A DNA stretch of 64,000 nucleotides from DAOUJH01 sp965248955 (GTDB taxonomy: Bacteria; Chloroflexota; Dehalococcoidia; Lucifugimonadales; QGNO01): positions 1,054,001 to 1,118,000 of the forward strand of contig OZ252212.1 in the NCBI GenBank assembly GCA_965248955.1, in the 5' to 3' direction. The translations under genes and the position numbers were made by a program. This document shows positions 26,616-35,357 of the stretch, in pieces (positions within the stretch are counted from its first letter, which is position 1; the number at the start of each line of letters is the position of its first letter). The notes beneath the pieces are model-generated. The model worked only from the letters and a program-made list of their open reading frames with translations. It was not told where the DNA came from and did no database searches.

Positions 26616-27851
26616 CTAAGAATCGTTACTATGTTCTTCGGCCATCCGCGGTCTCGGCAGAAGGACAGCAATGATGGAGAGCGCAAGAGCCTCAACCCCA
26701 ACCAACAATAAGACCATAGATTCAGCCTCCGCGGACACTGTCAGCAGGAGCCCACCGAGAATTGCCCCTGGCGCGATTCCAACATACTGGATGAGAACCG
26801 CCAGCTTCGCGAAGTGTCGAGTGGGAAGGAACTCCGCCATCAAGATCAAAGGTAGGCAGATAAGGCCGCCTTGGGCTAGCCCGACTGCTACAAGGCCGAC
26901 CATATGCACGGGCAGGCCGTCGAACACCCATGTCGCACCCGCCCCAAGCAGGTACAGCAGCGCCACAAGAAGCAAACATCGCCGAACGCCTAAGAGATCG
27001 CTAGCCGCGCCCCACAGCAGAATGCCCACAGCGCTGACACCTTGCAAAACGGGCACAGTCAGAAGCTGCAACTCTGAGGCATTGAGTTCTGATGTTGACT
27101 GCGTAGTGAGACTGAGCAGGCGAACATCAATGGTCAGTCTAACCACTGAAGCAACGGAGTACACTATTGTTAGCCATATCAGGGCCCTCCAGACTGCCGG
27201 GGCCCCGGGATTAGCCTTTAGCGCCTGCCCGGGTTCATAGCCACCCGTGAAGACGCGTGGCAGCACAAAAAATAGTGACGCTGCGCCAGCCAGGGAAAAT
27301 GCCACGATAACCGGGATAGACAATGTGTACTCACCCACTTGCCAATCCGGGATGAGATTCAAGTCGGAACTGACCAAGAAGACCGTGCCCAAAGCCCCGA
27401 TCATCGTGCCTCTGTACCGAGAGGCTCCCCTTACTGCAATTGCGTAGAATATCAGTGGATTCACTGCGGAACGACCCACACCAGCTACGAACATGCCTAC
27501 GGCAAATGCCCCTATGCTGGCGGGCATGCTGAGGACTAAGAGGCCGAAGAGAGCAACGAGTGTACCGGCTGCCATAATGGAATGCGGAGGCCTGCGGTCC
27601 ACCCAGATGGCTGCACCGATAACTGCTAACCCACCTATGCCGCCGCCTACAGTCAGCAACAAGCTATGAGCTGTCCTGGAGAGATCGAGCTGCATTAAAG
27701 CCTGTGTTGCCAAGAACCTGCCTGGGTTCCCAAGTCCCAAGAGCACTGCGGCAGTTGCCAGTACTAGACCCAGCCTCAAGTCAGGGTGCATGTTTCGCAA
27801 TGACACAACGCCATTGTAGGTTCTCTGGAGGGGGAAGCAAGCCAATTGCAT
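26616..27851 (-). CDS. MFS transporter
   Basis: An integral membrane carrier of up to 411 residues with about twelve helices and the loop 2-3 signature WVDRRPPHS. It matches the major facilitator superfamily but no subgroup I can name. The longest frame starts at ATG 27851; an ATG at 27791 before HPDLRLGL is equally likely because the extra residues look non-membrane and no Shine-Dalgarno marks either. It interrupts the nadA-nadC neighbourhood in opposite orientation and is divergent from nadC with almost no intergenic space. Confidence 0.78.
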   Translation of the reverse strand: MQLACFPLQRTYNGVVSLRNMHPDLRLGLVLATAAVLLGLGNPGRFLATQALMQLDLSRTAHSLLLTVGGGIGGLAVIGAAIWVDRRPPHSIMAAGTLVALFGLLVLSMPASIGAFAVGMFVAGVGRSAVNPLIFYAIAVRGASRYRGTMIGALGTVFLVSSDLNLIPDWQVGEYTLSIPVIVAFSLAGAASLFFVLPRVFTGGYEPGQALKANPGAPAVWRALIWLTIVYSVASVVRLTIDVRLLSLTTQSTSELNASELQLLTVPVLQGVSAVGILLWGAASDLLGVRRCLLLVALLYLLGAGATWVFDGLPVHMVGLVAVGLAQGGLICLPLILMAEFLPTRHFAKLAVLIQYVGIAPGAILGGLLLTVSAEAESMVLLLVGVEALALSIIAVLLPRPRMAEEHSNDS

Positions 27852-27853
27852 CT

Positions 27854-28765
27854 ATGACTCTCTGTACGTCATCGGGACTTGCACAAAACCCGGAAAAAAC
27901 GGAATATCTAGGTAAGTTGCTGCAGATTACCCCTGACATACTGGAGATAGTGGACAGAGCGCTGGATGAGGACCTGGCTTCCCGGGACCATACCACCCGC
28001 CTCATCCCACACGACCGGATGGGTCGAGCGGCGCTCGTTGCCAAGGAGCAAGGCGTTCTGGCCGGGCTCAGTGTGGCCGGCGCCGTCTTTTCCAGGCTGA
28101 ACCATGCCGTGGAAATGTTGCCGCTTCTTCACGACGGCTCTCACCTGAACTCGGGCGACCTCATCGCCACCGTTCAGGGGCCAGTAGGCGGTATCTTGAG
28201 TGCGGAGCGTATCGCGCTCAATTTCCTGCAACGGATGAGCGGCATAGCCACTGAAACCGCCAAATACGTGAAGGCCGTGGAAGGCCTACACGCTCGTATC
28301 ATCGATACCCGAAAGACGGTACCCGGCCTCCGCTATTTGGACAAATACGCGGTGCGCACGGGAGGAGGGCACAATCACCGTCTCAATCTGGCGGATGGCG
28401 TTCTGATCAAGGACAACCATATAGTCGCGGCCCGCCTCGGCGAACTCTCCCTGGGCGACCTAGTCAAGCTCGCCGGCGAAACGGCTCCCCACACCCTGAA
28501 GATAGAGGTGGAAGTGGAGACAGTGGAGCAGGCTGAAGAAGCCTTGAACGCAGGCGCCGACATCATTCTGCTGGACAACATGCCGCTGGAGGAGATGCGC
28601 CGCGCGGCGGCCCTGGCGAAAGGTCGCGCCCTTACCGAGGCCTCCGGCGGCGTAACCCTGGACAACGTACGCGAAATAGCTGAAACCGGCATAGACCTGA
28701 TCTCCGTGGGAGCGCTTACCCACTCTTCTAAAGCCTTGGATATCAGCCTGGACCTGCAGGTCTGA
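27854..28765 (+). CDS. nadC: Nicotinate-nucleotide pyrophosphorylase (carboxylating)
   Basis: A 303-residue QPRTase that converts quinolinate and PRPP to nicotinate mononucleotide. The core is clear: DEDLASRDHTTR at the start, LQRMSGIAT, IDTRKTVPGLR with the Arg-Lys-Thr substrate site, and RTGGGHNHR. The ATG at 27854 sits 2 bases from the divergent MFS start and lacks a strong Shine-Dalgarno; a start within the next 35 codons is possible. Functionally linked to nadA and nadE in this window. Confidence 0.9.
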   Translation: MTLCTSSGLAQNPEKTEYLGKLLQITPDILEIVDRALDEDLASRDHTTRLIPHDRMGRAALVAKEQGVLAGLSVAGAVFSRLNHAVEMLPLLHDGSHLNSGDLIATVQGPVGGILSAERIALNFLQRMSGIATETAKYVKAVEGLHARIIDTRKTVPGLRYLDKYAVRTGGGHNHRLNLADGVLIKDNHIVAARLGELSLGDLVKLAGETAPHTLKIEVEVETVEQAEEALNAGADIILLDNMPLEEMRRAAALAKGRALTEASGGVTLDNVREIAETGIDLISVGALTHSSKALDISLDLQV

Positions 28766-28854
28766 GGGGATGGCTTAGAAGGTGAAGACCGCCTGTCGGT
28801 GTACTCTCCACACAAAAACGTGACTTCTTGTGCAAGACTCATTAAGCTTCACCT

Positions 28855-30123
28855 ATGAGCATCTGCAGAAATCCCGCTCTGCTTCTGCTGGTACTGGCCC
28901 TCCTTCTTGTCGCGTGCCGGAGCCCGGCTCAGGAAACATCCCCAACGGCGTCACCTACCGAAGAGCAACCGTCTCCCACCCCCACGGCGGAGCCAACCAT
29001 CAGCAACCGGATTGCCTACGTGAACGATGATTTCCAGATTTTCACCATCAACCCAGACGGCACCGATGAAAAGCAGGTAACCTCGCAGGACGGCATGTAC
29101 TCCTGGCCCGGCTGGTCGCCCAACGGGAGCGGACTGTCCTTCTCCTCCTTCTCAGAAGACCTCTTGGGCCCGGGCAAAGCGCTCTACACCGTCGATGCAG
29201 GGGGCGCTGACGAGGTGCAGATATTCGAGAACCCTCCCGGAGTCCCACCCGCCATTGGAGCCAGGGCTCCTCACTATTCGCTCTGGTCGCCCAACGGTGA
29301 GCACATAGCTTTCCTATCCATGGAGGATGGCGAACTGGCTCTTTACCTTGTCGACACATCTGGAACGGATGAGGGCGTCAAGATTGCAGGCGGAGCGCCC
29401 CTGTACATGAGCTGGTCGCCGGATTCCCACAGCCTGTTAATACACCAGCAGGGTGATCTGTTCAGATCCGACATAGATGCCCCGGAACGCCTGCTCGATC
29501 TGAGAGCCACCTCCGGCAGCTACAGGGCGGCCTCCTGGTCTCCCAGGTCCAACATCGCGGCATTCCTGGATTCGCAGGTTCTCTACATAGCTAGGGCAGA
29601 CGGCTCACGGAGAAGGGAGCTGAGCCGCACCCTGGGGAGCACGGCGTTCCTCTGGTCGCCCCGTGGCGACCAGCTGGCCCTGGGACAATCGTCCACCACG
29701 GATGATCCGTTCCTGGAGGAGTTGCGGTTGATAGACGCCGTTTCAGAGGAGGAGACCGTTCTGGTGCAGAGGCCCATAGTCGCCTTCTTCTGGTCACCAG
29801 ATGCAACCAAGATAGCCTACGTCTCGTTGAACGATTCCGAGGAGAACCTGCAATGGCGCGTGATCGATTTGACCACCGGCGCCGATAGGGATCTGATAGA
29901 TTTCATCCCATCATCAGACCAACTGACCTGGTACGCCTTCTTCGACCAGTACGTACAGTCGCACCGGGTATGGTCGCCAGATAGCCGGAGCCTGCTCTTT
30001 GCCGGTGCGCTGGTCAGTGAAGGCGGACAGACGGAAAGCCAGATATACGTCCTGCACCTGGAAGAAACGGAGCCTGTCCAGACAATCGCCAGAGGGTCCC
30101 TGGCTACCTGGTCCAACGGCTAG
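28855..30123 (+). CDS. TolB-like beta-propeller lipoprotein
   Basis: A 422-residue secreted lipoprotein. The signal peptide ends in LLVAC (lipobox, Cys about residue 21), followed by a Pro/Thr/Ser/Glu-rich linker to about residue 48. The rest contains about seven or eight PD40/WD40-like repeats marked by WSP motifs (GWSPNG, LWSPNG, SWSPDS, LWSPRG, FWSPDA, VWSPDS). Probably a ligand or partner-binding propeller on the cell surface. Its stop overlaps the stop of the convergent cysO-like gene by four bases (CTAG). Confidence 0.82.
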   Translation: MSICRNPALLLLVLALLLVACRSPAQETSPTASPTEEQPSPTPTAEPTISNRIAYVNDDFQIFTINPDGTDEKQVTSQDGMYSWPGWSPNGSGLSFSSFSEDLLGPGKALYTVDAGGADEVQIFENPPGVPPAIGARAPHYSLWSPNGEHIAFLSMEDGELALYLVDTSGTDEGVKIAGGAPLYMSWSPDSHSLLIHQQGDLFRSDIDAPERLLDLRATSGSYRAASWSPRSNIAAFLDSQVLYIARADGSRRRELSRTLGSTAFLWSPRGDQLALGQSSTTDDPFLEELRLIDAVSEEETVLVQRPIVAFFWSPDATKIAYVSLNDSEENLQWRVIDLTTGADRDLIDFIPSSDQLTWYAFFDQYVQSHRVWSPDSRSLLFAGALVSEGGQTESQIYVLHLEETEPVQTIARGSLATWSNG

Positions 30124-30392
30124 CCGGCAATGCTCCCGCCTGCTATGGCGGGAACGAAATGCACCTCGCTATCCTCTCCAACCTTCTCCAGCAGGCCTAT
30201 GGGAGTGACCTCCCCGTCCACCACCACCGATATGCTGGACCTGAGCCTGTTGTTCTCCATGAGCCTGTCCTTCAGGCCAGGATAGGCTTGCTCCAGGTTG
30301 TCTATGATCTGGCGCACCGTCGCCCCTGGAACCTGCACCTTGGCCTGCGAAGTGATGTCCCGCATCAGGGACGGTATATAAACTGTGGCCAT
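30120..30392 (-). CDS. CysO/MoaD-like sulfur carrier with a four-residue tail after GG
   Basis: A 90-residue ubiquitin-fold sulfur carrier. It resembles mycobacterial CysO more than MoaD in the opening TVYIPSLMR, the LEQAYPGL and DRLM segments, and VPAIAGG. The di-glycine is at residues 85-86 but is followed by SIAG, so the C-terminus must be trimmed before a thiocarboxylate can form, or the protein is not a carrier. The ATG at 30392 has no Shine-Dalgarno; a GTG at 30446 would add 18 poorly conserved residues. The cysM and moeB genes near 60-62 kb are its likely partners. Confidence 0.75.
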   Translation of the reverse strand: MATVYIPSLMRDITSQAKVQVPGATVRQIIDNLEQAYPGLKDRLMENNRLRSSISVVVDGEVTPIGLLEKVGEDSEVHFVPAIAGGSIAG

Positions 30393-30435
30393 AGAACGGA
30401 CAAAAGGACTTGGCGTTGAACAAGGCGGCCTGTAA

Positions 30436-30954
30436 TCATTGGTCACCTCCCAGCAGTATTGAAACAGCAGCGGCTATTCTTGGGTCTGTCTGCATCTGAT
30501 CAGCAGCCTTTCTGGCATCTGGATGGTGACCTACGTATTCTACGAAGGGATCCTCACCCGGGGTCATGTAGTTCTTCACTGCACCCGTGGGAAGGTGATG
30601 GGCGACGGCAACCATTTCACCAGAAAAATCGTGGGGATCACGCGGCAGCAAATACACAACGGTATCTCCATCGATCCAGATTTTACTATCACTTGGAATA
30701 TTGTCGATAGCGGTCCGCAGACTCTCCTGTATTAGCGAATGCATTCGCGAATGCTTGCCGGAGTTCGGCACGGCATTAACTGAAGTATCCGGAGCGAAAT
30801 TGGGCTCTGGAGGTAACCTACGTTCACTAGACTCTGCGCTCGTGGTGCGATTCGCCAACTGCCACCCCAACACACCCAACCCGCCAAACAGCAACGAAAC
30901 CAATATGATGATTAAGGCACCTTGCTCCGCCGGGGTTCTTAAGAATCTATTCAT
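30436..30954 (-). CDS. Hypothetical membrane-anchored protein
   Basis: A 172-residue protein with one N-terminal membrane helix (about residues 13-35), an acidic, proline-rich linker, and a soluble domain with DGDTVVYLLPRDP and VAVAHHLPTGAV. No family recognised. The ATG at 30954 follows GGGGGGA closely, which fixes the start against an earlier frame opening at 30987. It is codirectional with the molybdenum hydroxylase gene upstream. Confidence 0.62.
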   Translation of the reverse strand: MNRFLRTPAEQGALIIILVSLLFGGLGVLGWQLANRTTSAESSERRLPPEPNFAPDTSVNAVPNSGKHSRMHSLIQESLRTAIDNIPSDSKIWIDGDTVVYLLPRDPHDFSGEMVAVAHHLPTGAVKNYMTPGEDPFVEYVGHHPDARKAADQMQTDPRIAAAVSILLGGDQ

Positions 30955-31005
30955 TGGTCCCCCCTTCAACACCAAATGGGTATACACTTTGTCGCCATGG
31001 ACGGG

Positions 31006-33273
31006 CTATCTCCCTGTGGACTCCTTTATCCGGGCCAAGACCGCGCCTGGGTTCATGGGAAGGGTATTCATGCGGACGCCCGCCGCATGATAGACGGCGT
31101 TTGCAATGGCCGGTATGGGAGGGATGATATTGGCCTCGCCTACGCCTCTCACTCCAAACGGATGTCCCGGGTTTGGCACCTCTACAATAACCGTATCGAT
31201 CATTGGCACGTCCAGCGAGATGGGCATGCGATAGTCAAGGAAGCTGCCGTTCTTCATGACTCCGTTCTCATCGTAATCGTACTCTTCATTGAGGGCCCAG
31301 CCCAAGCCCTGCACGCTGCCTCCCTGCATCTGCCCCTCAACGTAGGTCGGATGAATCGCCTTCCCCGCATCCTGGAACGCCGTGTACCTGAGGATATCCA
31401 CCTTCCCTGTTTCCGGGTCGACCTGCACATCCACAATATTGCCAGAGCTGGAAGGCCCTATGCCGCGCGGATGCACCACTGCGCTGCCCATTATGGGACC
31501 GCCTGTATCGGCCATCTGAGCCGCCACCTCCCCGAACGTCATTTGGAGCGATGCGTCCGTCTTGGAGCGGACTGCGCCCTGAACCAGCTCCACGCTATCC
31601 GGTTCTACCCCCCAGACCGCGGCGGCCCTCTCTTCCATCTGCCGCTTCACAGATTGAGCCGCCTCGTATGCTGCCCAGCCCGTGGCGAACGTGGTCCTGC
31701 TGCCATCGGTCGTTGCCGTGTAACCAATCGAATCCGTATCCACCACCGTCGGCAAGACCTCTTCCGCCCGCAGCCCCAACACCTCGGCCGCTTGCATAGC
31801 CACAGACGCCCTGGTCCCTCCGATGTCCGCGGATCCTTCTATCAGGTTAACCGTGCCGTCATTGTTGACTTTGATAGTGCAGCTGGACGCCATCCCAATG
31901 TTGTACCACAGCCCCACGGCCACGCCTCTGCCCTGATTGGGCCCACTCAACGGCGTCTTGTAGTGCGGGTGCTGCTTCATGGCCTCTATAAGCTCCACCA
32001 CGCCAATCCTGGGGTATGGCTGGCCAGTAACCCGCCGCGACCCCTCTTTCGCCGCGTTCTTCAGCCTGAACTCTAGCGGATCCACTCCCAGCTTGACGGC
32101 CAGGTCGTCAAGAAGCTGCTCTGATGCAAAGACGGCCTGGGGCGCACCCGGCGCCCGGTATGAGGCCACCTTTGGCTTGTTCACCACAACGTCGTATCCG
32201 TCTATCAGTACGTTGGAAATATCGTATGGGGAGAATATGGTAGTCGCGCCCAGGGCTACCGGAGACCCGGGAAACGCGCCGGCCTCGAAGGCCAGGTAGG
32301 CTTGGGCAGCCGTGATCCTGCCTTCTTTATTCGCGCCTATCTTCGCCCAGACATAGCAACCAGAAGTCGGGCCGGTCCCTTCGAACACCTCTTGCCGGGA
32401 CATGACCATTTTCACGGGATGCCCTGTTTTCTTGGAGAGCAGGGCGGCAACGGGTTCCAGGTATATCTCCGTCTTCCCTCCAAATCCGCCCCCTATCTCC
32501 AACGGGATGACTTTTACCTGTGATACCGGTACGCCCAGCCTGTCCGCCGTGTAGTCCCTGACCATGAACGGCCCCTGAGAGCTGCACCAGATAATGATCC
32601 TGCCATCTTCATTCCACAACACCGTGCAGGTATGCGGCTCTATGTAACCCTGGTGAACGGTCTTGGTATAGAACTCGCCTTCCGCAATTTCATCCGCTTC
32701 TGAAAACCCCTTGTCTACGTCCCCAAGCTCGTACCTGGCGTAGCTTGCTATGTTGCTCGCGCCTTCTACGGGCGAACCGAGGGATTCTGTCCTGAGGTCG
32801 TCGTGAAGCAGGGGGGCTTCCTTCTTCATGGCTTCGGGAGCCGTTAGCACAGGCGGCAAGACCTCGTACTCGACCTCGATAGCTTTCAGCGCCTCTTCCG
32901 CGATTTGCAAATCGACTGCGGCCACGGCAGCCACGGCCTGTCCGGCGTAGAGAACTTTGTCTGCGGCCAGTATGTTGGCCCTGCGGTATTTAAGCGCCAC
33001 GTCATCGGCTTTGGGCAGATCGTGGCCGGTGACAACGGCCTTCACCCCGGGCATCGCCTCCGCCTTTCCGGTGCTTATCGACCTGATCCTGGCGTGGGCA
33101 AAGGGACTGCGCAATATCCTGCCGTGGAGGAGGCCGGCGAAATGGATGTCCGCGCCGAACTGGTCCCGACCCGTTACCTTGTTGCTTGCGTCGTGACGGA
33201 CCGGCCTAGTGCCCACCACGTTGTAGCTTCCGGTCTCCAGAACCATGTTGGGTTCATAGTCGGTAGACGTCAT
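31006..33273 (-). CDS. Xanthine dehydrogenase / CO-dehydrogenase-type molybdenum-binding subunit
   Basis: A 755-residue large subunit of the molybdenum hydroxylase family. Molybdopterin-contacting segments are GGGFGGKTEIYLEP and YRAPGAPQAVFASEQ, and the catalytic glutamate is in the C-terminal GVGEANIIPPIPA. The ATG at 33273 has GGAGGG eight bases upstream; the frame extends 51 codons further but without features. No FAD or Fe-S subunit gene lies beside it, so its electron partners must be elsewhere. The substrate is unknown; the YRAPG motif is not the CO-dehydrogenase AYRCSFR. Confidence 0.85.
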   Translation of the reverse strand: MTSTDYEPNMVLETGSYNVVGTRPVRHDASNKVTGRDQFGADIHFAGLLHGRILRSPFAHARIRSISTGKAEAMPGVKAVVTGHDLPKADDVALKYRRANILAADKVLYAGQAVAAVAAVDLQIAEEALKAIEVEYEVLPPVLTAPEAMKKEAPLLHDDLRTESLGSPVEGASNIASYARYELGDVDKGFSEADEIAEGEFYTKTVHQGYIEPHTCTVLWNEDGRIIIWCSSQGPFMVRDYTADRLGVPVSQVKVIPLEIGGGFGGKTEIYLEPVAALLSKKTGHPVKMVMSRQEVFEGTGPTSGCYVWAKIGANKEGRITAAQAYLAFEAGAFPGSPVALGATTIFSPYDISNVLIDGYDVVVNKPKVASYRAPGAPQAVFASEQLLDDLAVKLGVDPLEFRLKNAAKEGSRRVTGQPYPRIGVVELIEAMKQHPHYKTPLSGPNQGRGVAVGLWYNIGMASSCTIKVNNDGTVNLIEGSADIGGTRASVAMQAAEVLGLRAEEVLPTVVDTDSIGYTATTDGSRTTFATGWAAYEAAQSVKRQMEERAAAVWGVEPDSVELVQGAVRSKTDASLQMTFGEVAAQMADTGGPIMGSAVVHPRGIGPSSSGNIVDVQVDPETGKVDILRYTAFQDAGKAIHPTYVEGQMQGGSVQGLGWALNEEYDYDENGVMKNGSFLDYRMPISLDVPMIDTVIVEVPNPGHPFGVRGVGEANIIPPIPAIANAVYHAAGVRMNTLPMNPGAVLARIKESTGR

Positions 33274-33391
33274 TCTTCGGCCCTCCCCCGTTTGATCCAA
33301 TCGAATGCGGTCTTTCAGATTTAACGCCGTCCCATGCTCGCATAGGCTGAACGCCGTGTCCACTTGGAAGATTAACCCGCCCTTGGCCAGC

Positions 33392-34501
33392 CTAAAGCGA
33401 TTCCAGGTCCGAGAGAACCTTGGCAAGTCTGTCTGTCAGCAGGTCAATGTGCTGTGCTGCGTTGCCATAATCAATTTCCCAAAAATTACCCCAATCTTTA
33501 GGGAGGCGCTTAGCAAACTCATCGCCGGAGAACTGATCTATCCACCGAACCAGCGTGTCGCTCAACTTCTCTCCAGGGGGCGGATCGTAGCCGGTAAATA
33601 TGGCTGAGCCGAATGTGACATTCCTAAAGCCCATCCACCCTGACACTCCCGGAGGGAATAACCAAGCGACACTTACGGGGTATGGCCAGAGCTTGCAACT
33701 AATACGTATGCTGACACCACTAGAACCCCACTCTGGGGACCCTCCATGTTCCTGTGTTACATCTAAGAGTCGATTGACTACCTTTCGCCCCTCCTCGCTG
33801 GTGAACTCTTCTAAGAACGTCTCAAGCGTCAGCCTTCGGCGGGGCGCGGCTGCGCCGGGCGCTGATGAGGCTGCGATCCTTCCGAGGACGCGTGGCACAA
33901 GAGTCTGAGAGGAACCGCCCCGGAACTGCTTGATCTCCACCGCAAGCACCTCTATGTTGGGCATCTGAGCGTTGAGGAACTCCACAACCCGCTCAAGTGG
34001 ATCCGGTATCTCGTCCGCCACGAACAGGAGACGCAGACGCCTCGCTGCTAGGTTGGTAGCCACGCTGTCCCAGAAGACGTCCGCGTTCCTTTCCCCATCT
34101 GCCTGAAGCAGTCGCCTTATCTCCTCATCGGGGTCAAGGCCATGGTTCTTTGCTGACTCCTCAAAGGTTTGGCGCAGCTCGTCTACAGTCCAGGTTTCGG
34201 AGGCGTGGGCCGCGTAGTCCAGCATCTGACCGACAATGGTACGGCGTAACTCAGAGTTGGAACCACGCTTCACCTCAACCAGCGTTGGCACAGCATCCTG
34301 ATCGACTACCAGATGGTCAAGCGCCCACCTAGCGCCGGAATCGGGAGTCTCGGCGATTCCCTTCTCGCGAGTTATCAGAATCCATCGCCTGGGGTCGCCC
34401 GGCCGTATCTGCTCTCCATCAAGCAGTTCGGGATACTGGGCTATCAGCGCCTGCAGATCATCCTCGCTTGAAAAGCGCTCCTCCTCAAGACGTTCAGACA
34501 T
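33392..34501 (-). CDS. PD-(D/E)XK nuclease-like protein
   Basis: A 369-residue protein whose first 100 residues carry a PD-(D/E)XK nuclease core: Asp62 in LDHLVVD, Glu76-x-Lys78 in VEVKRG, and a Gln92-containing QMLDYA helix, as in NucS-type DUF91 endonucleases. The rest is not recognised; a second alpha/beta part (about 135-185) precedes a linker rich in Ala and Pro. A role in DNA repair or defence is possible. It does not overlap the molybdenum hydroxylase gene if that starts at 33273. Confidence 0.6.
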   Translation of the reverse strand: MSERLEEERFSSEDDLQALIAQYPELLDGEQIRPGDPRRWILITREKGIAETPDSGARWALDHLVVDQDAVPTLVEVKRGSNSELRRTIVGQMLDYAAHASETWTVDELRQTFEESAKNHGLDPDEEIRRLLQADGERNADVFWDSVATNLAARRLRLLFVADEIPDPLERVVEFLNAQMPNIEVLAVEIKQFRGGSSQTLVPRVLGRIAASSAPGAAAPRRRLTLETFLEEFTSEEGRKVVNRLLDVTQEHGGSPEWGSSGVSIRISCKLWPYPVSVAWLFPPGVSGWMGFRNVTFGSAIFTGYDPPPGEKLSDTLVRWIDQFSGDEFAKRLPKDWGNFWEIDYGNAAQHIDLLTDRLAKVLSDLESL

Positions 34502-34534
34502 ACGCCACCCCCTACCTGGGCCTGGAACCAGCCG

Positions 34535-34999
34535 CTATCCCGCCCGGGGCCGCTTCCTTTCCGCGCTGTCGATGATGATAGTCACCGGCCCCTCGTTGAC
34601 TAGGCTGACCTTCATCATGGCCTGGAAGACCCCGGCGGCCACCTGAAGGCCGCGTTCTCTCAGCATATCTTCGAACTTCTCCGTCAAAGGTCTCGCCTGC
34701 TCCGGCGGCGCAGCTCCCGTAAAGGACGGCCGCCGGCCCTTGCGTGTTTCGGCGTAGAGGGTGAACTGGCTGATCAGCAGGACTTCCCCTGCGGTCTCCA
34801 GTGCCGATAGATTGAACCTGCCTTCAGAGTCAGCGAATATCCGTAAGTTCGCTATCTTTTCGACCAGATAGGCGGCATCCGCCTCGCTATCGCCCTGTCC
34901 GATTCCCAAGAACACGACGAGTCCGGGGCCGATGGAGCCTACGGTATGGTTGTCTACTGCAACGGACGCTTGGGAAACGCGCTGTATCAGAGCACGCAA
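34535..34999 (-). CDS. dtd: D-aminoacyl-tRNA deacylase
   Basis: A 154-residue DTD that removes D-amino acids (and glycine from tRNA-Ala) from mischarged tRNA. It has the family motifs SQFTLYAETRKGRRPSF and the NEGPVTIIIDS Gly-cisPro region. The start is TTG at 34999 (MRALIQRV...); upstream codons belong to the fmdB tandem repeat and would add a basic, unrelated tail. It follows fmdB after 2 bases, so it is in the same operon. Confidence 0.9.
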   Translation of the reverse strand: MRALIQRVSQASVAVDNHTVGSIGPGLVVFLGIGQGDSEADAAYLVEKIANLRIFADSEGRFNLSALETAGEVLLISQFTLYAETRKGRRPSFTGAAPPEQARPLTEKFEDMLRERGLQVAAGVFQAMMKVSLVNEGPVTIIIDSAERKRPRAG

Positions 35000-35001
35000 G
35001 G

Positions 35002-35298
35002 TTACTCTGGTGAGTCTGAAGAGCTTGTTGAGTCTGACGAGCCTGGTGAGTCTGACGAGCTTGCTGAGTCTGATGAATCCGACGAGGAATCGCTGGAAGG
35101 GTTGCTGGCAGGGGAACCCCGGCGGGCGTAGTCCGTTGTATAGAAACCGCTGCCTTTGTATATAACGGGCACGGAATGTAGCTTGCGGTGCGCTTCTCCC
35201 TGACAGACGGGACATTCCTGTACCGTCGAGCCGTTGAACCCGTGTCTCAGCTCAAACGGGTGTCTGCAGACGGAGCACTGATAATCATAAGTAGGCAC
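35002..35298 (-). CDS. FmdB-family zinc ribbon protein with a Ser/Asp-rich repeat tail
   Basis: A 98-residue protein. The N-terminal ribbon has CSVC and CPVC in the FmdB arrangement (PTYDYQC, ECPVCQG). The C-terminal 40 residues are almost only Ser, Asp, Pro and Gly, encoded by four tandem 18-base units. FmdB proteins are small regulators often next to chaperone genes. The start is a GTG at 35298 in this reading; an ATG at 35322 is an alternative. A promoter and a CIRCE-like inverted repeat lie immediately upstream. Confidence 0.85.
   Translation of the reverse strand: MPTYDYQCSVCRHPFELRHGFNGSTVQECPVCQGEAHRKLHSVPVIYKGSGFYTTDYARRGSPASNPSSDSSSDSSDSASSSDSPGSSDSTSSSDSPE
35012..35083. repeat. Four 18-base tandem repeats in the fmdB 3' end
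   Basis: Units begin at 35012, 35030, 35048 and 35066. Each starts GAGTCTGA(C/A/T)GA, with some divergence in the last. They encode the Ser-Asp-Ser repeat of the protein, so length can change in steps of six residues without loss of frame. Confidence 0.8.
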
Positions 35299-35322
35299 GC
35301 GATAGGAACCCTCTGACAACAT

Positions 35323-35348
35323 TTAGCAGTCTTGTAAAAGACTGCTAA
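35323..35348. promoter_or_regulatory. CIRCE-like inverted repeat upstream of fmdB
   Basis: TTAGCAGTC-N8-GACTGCTAA, part of an 11-base perfect stem around GTAA. It matches the HrcA operator TTAGCACTC-N9-GAGTGCTAA except for a symmetrical C/G change at the seventh base and a one-base-shorter spacer. It begins about 9 bases downstream of a -10 box, the typical position of CIRCE, between promoter and gene. Confidence 0.55.
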
Positions 35349-35357
35349 CACCTACCT

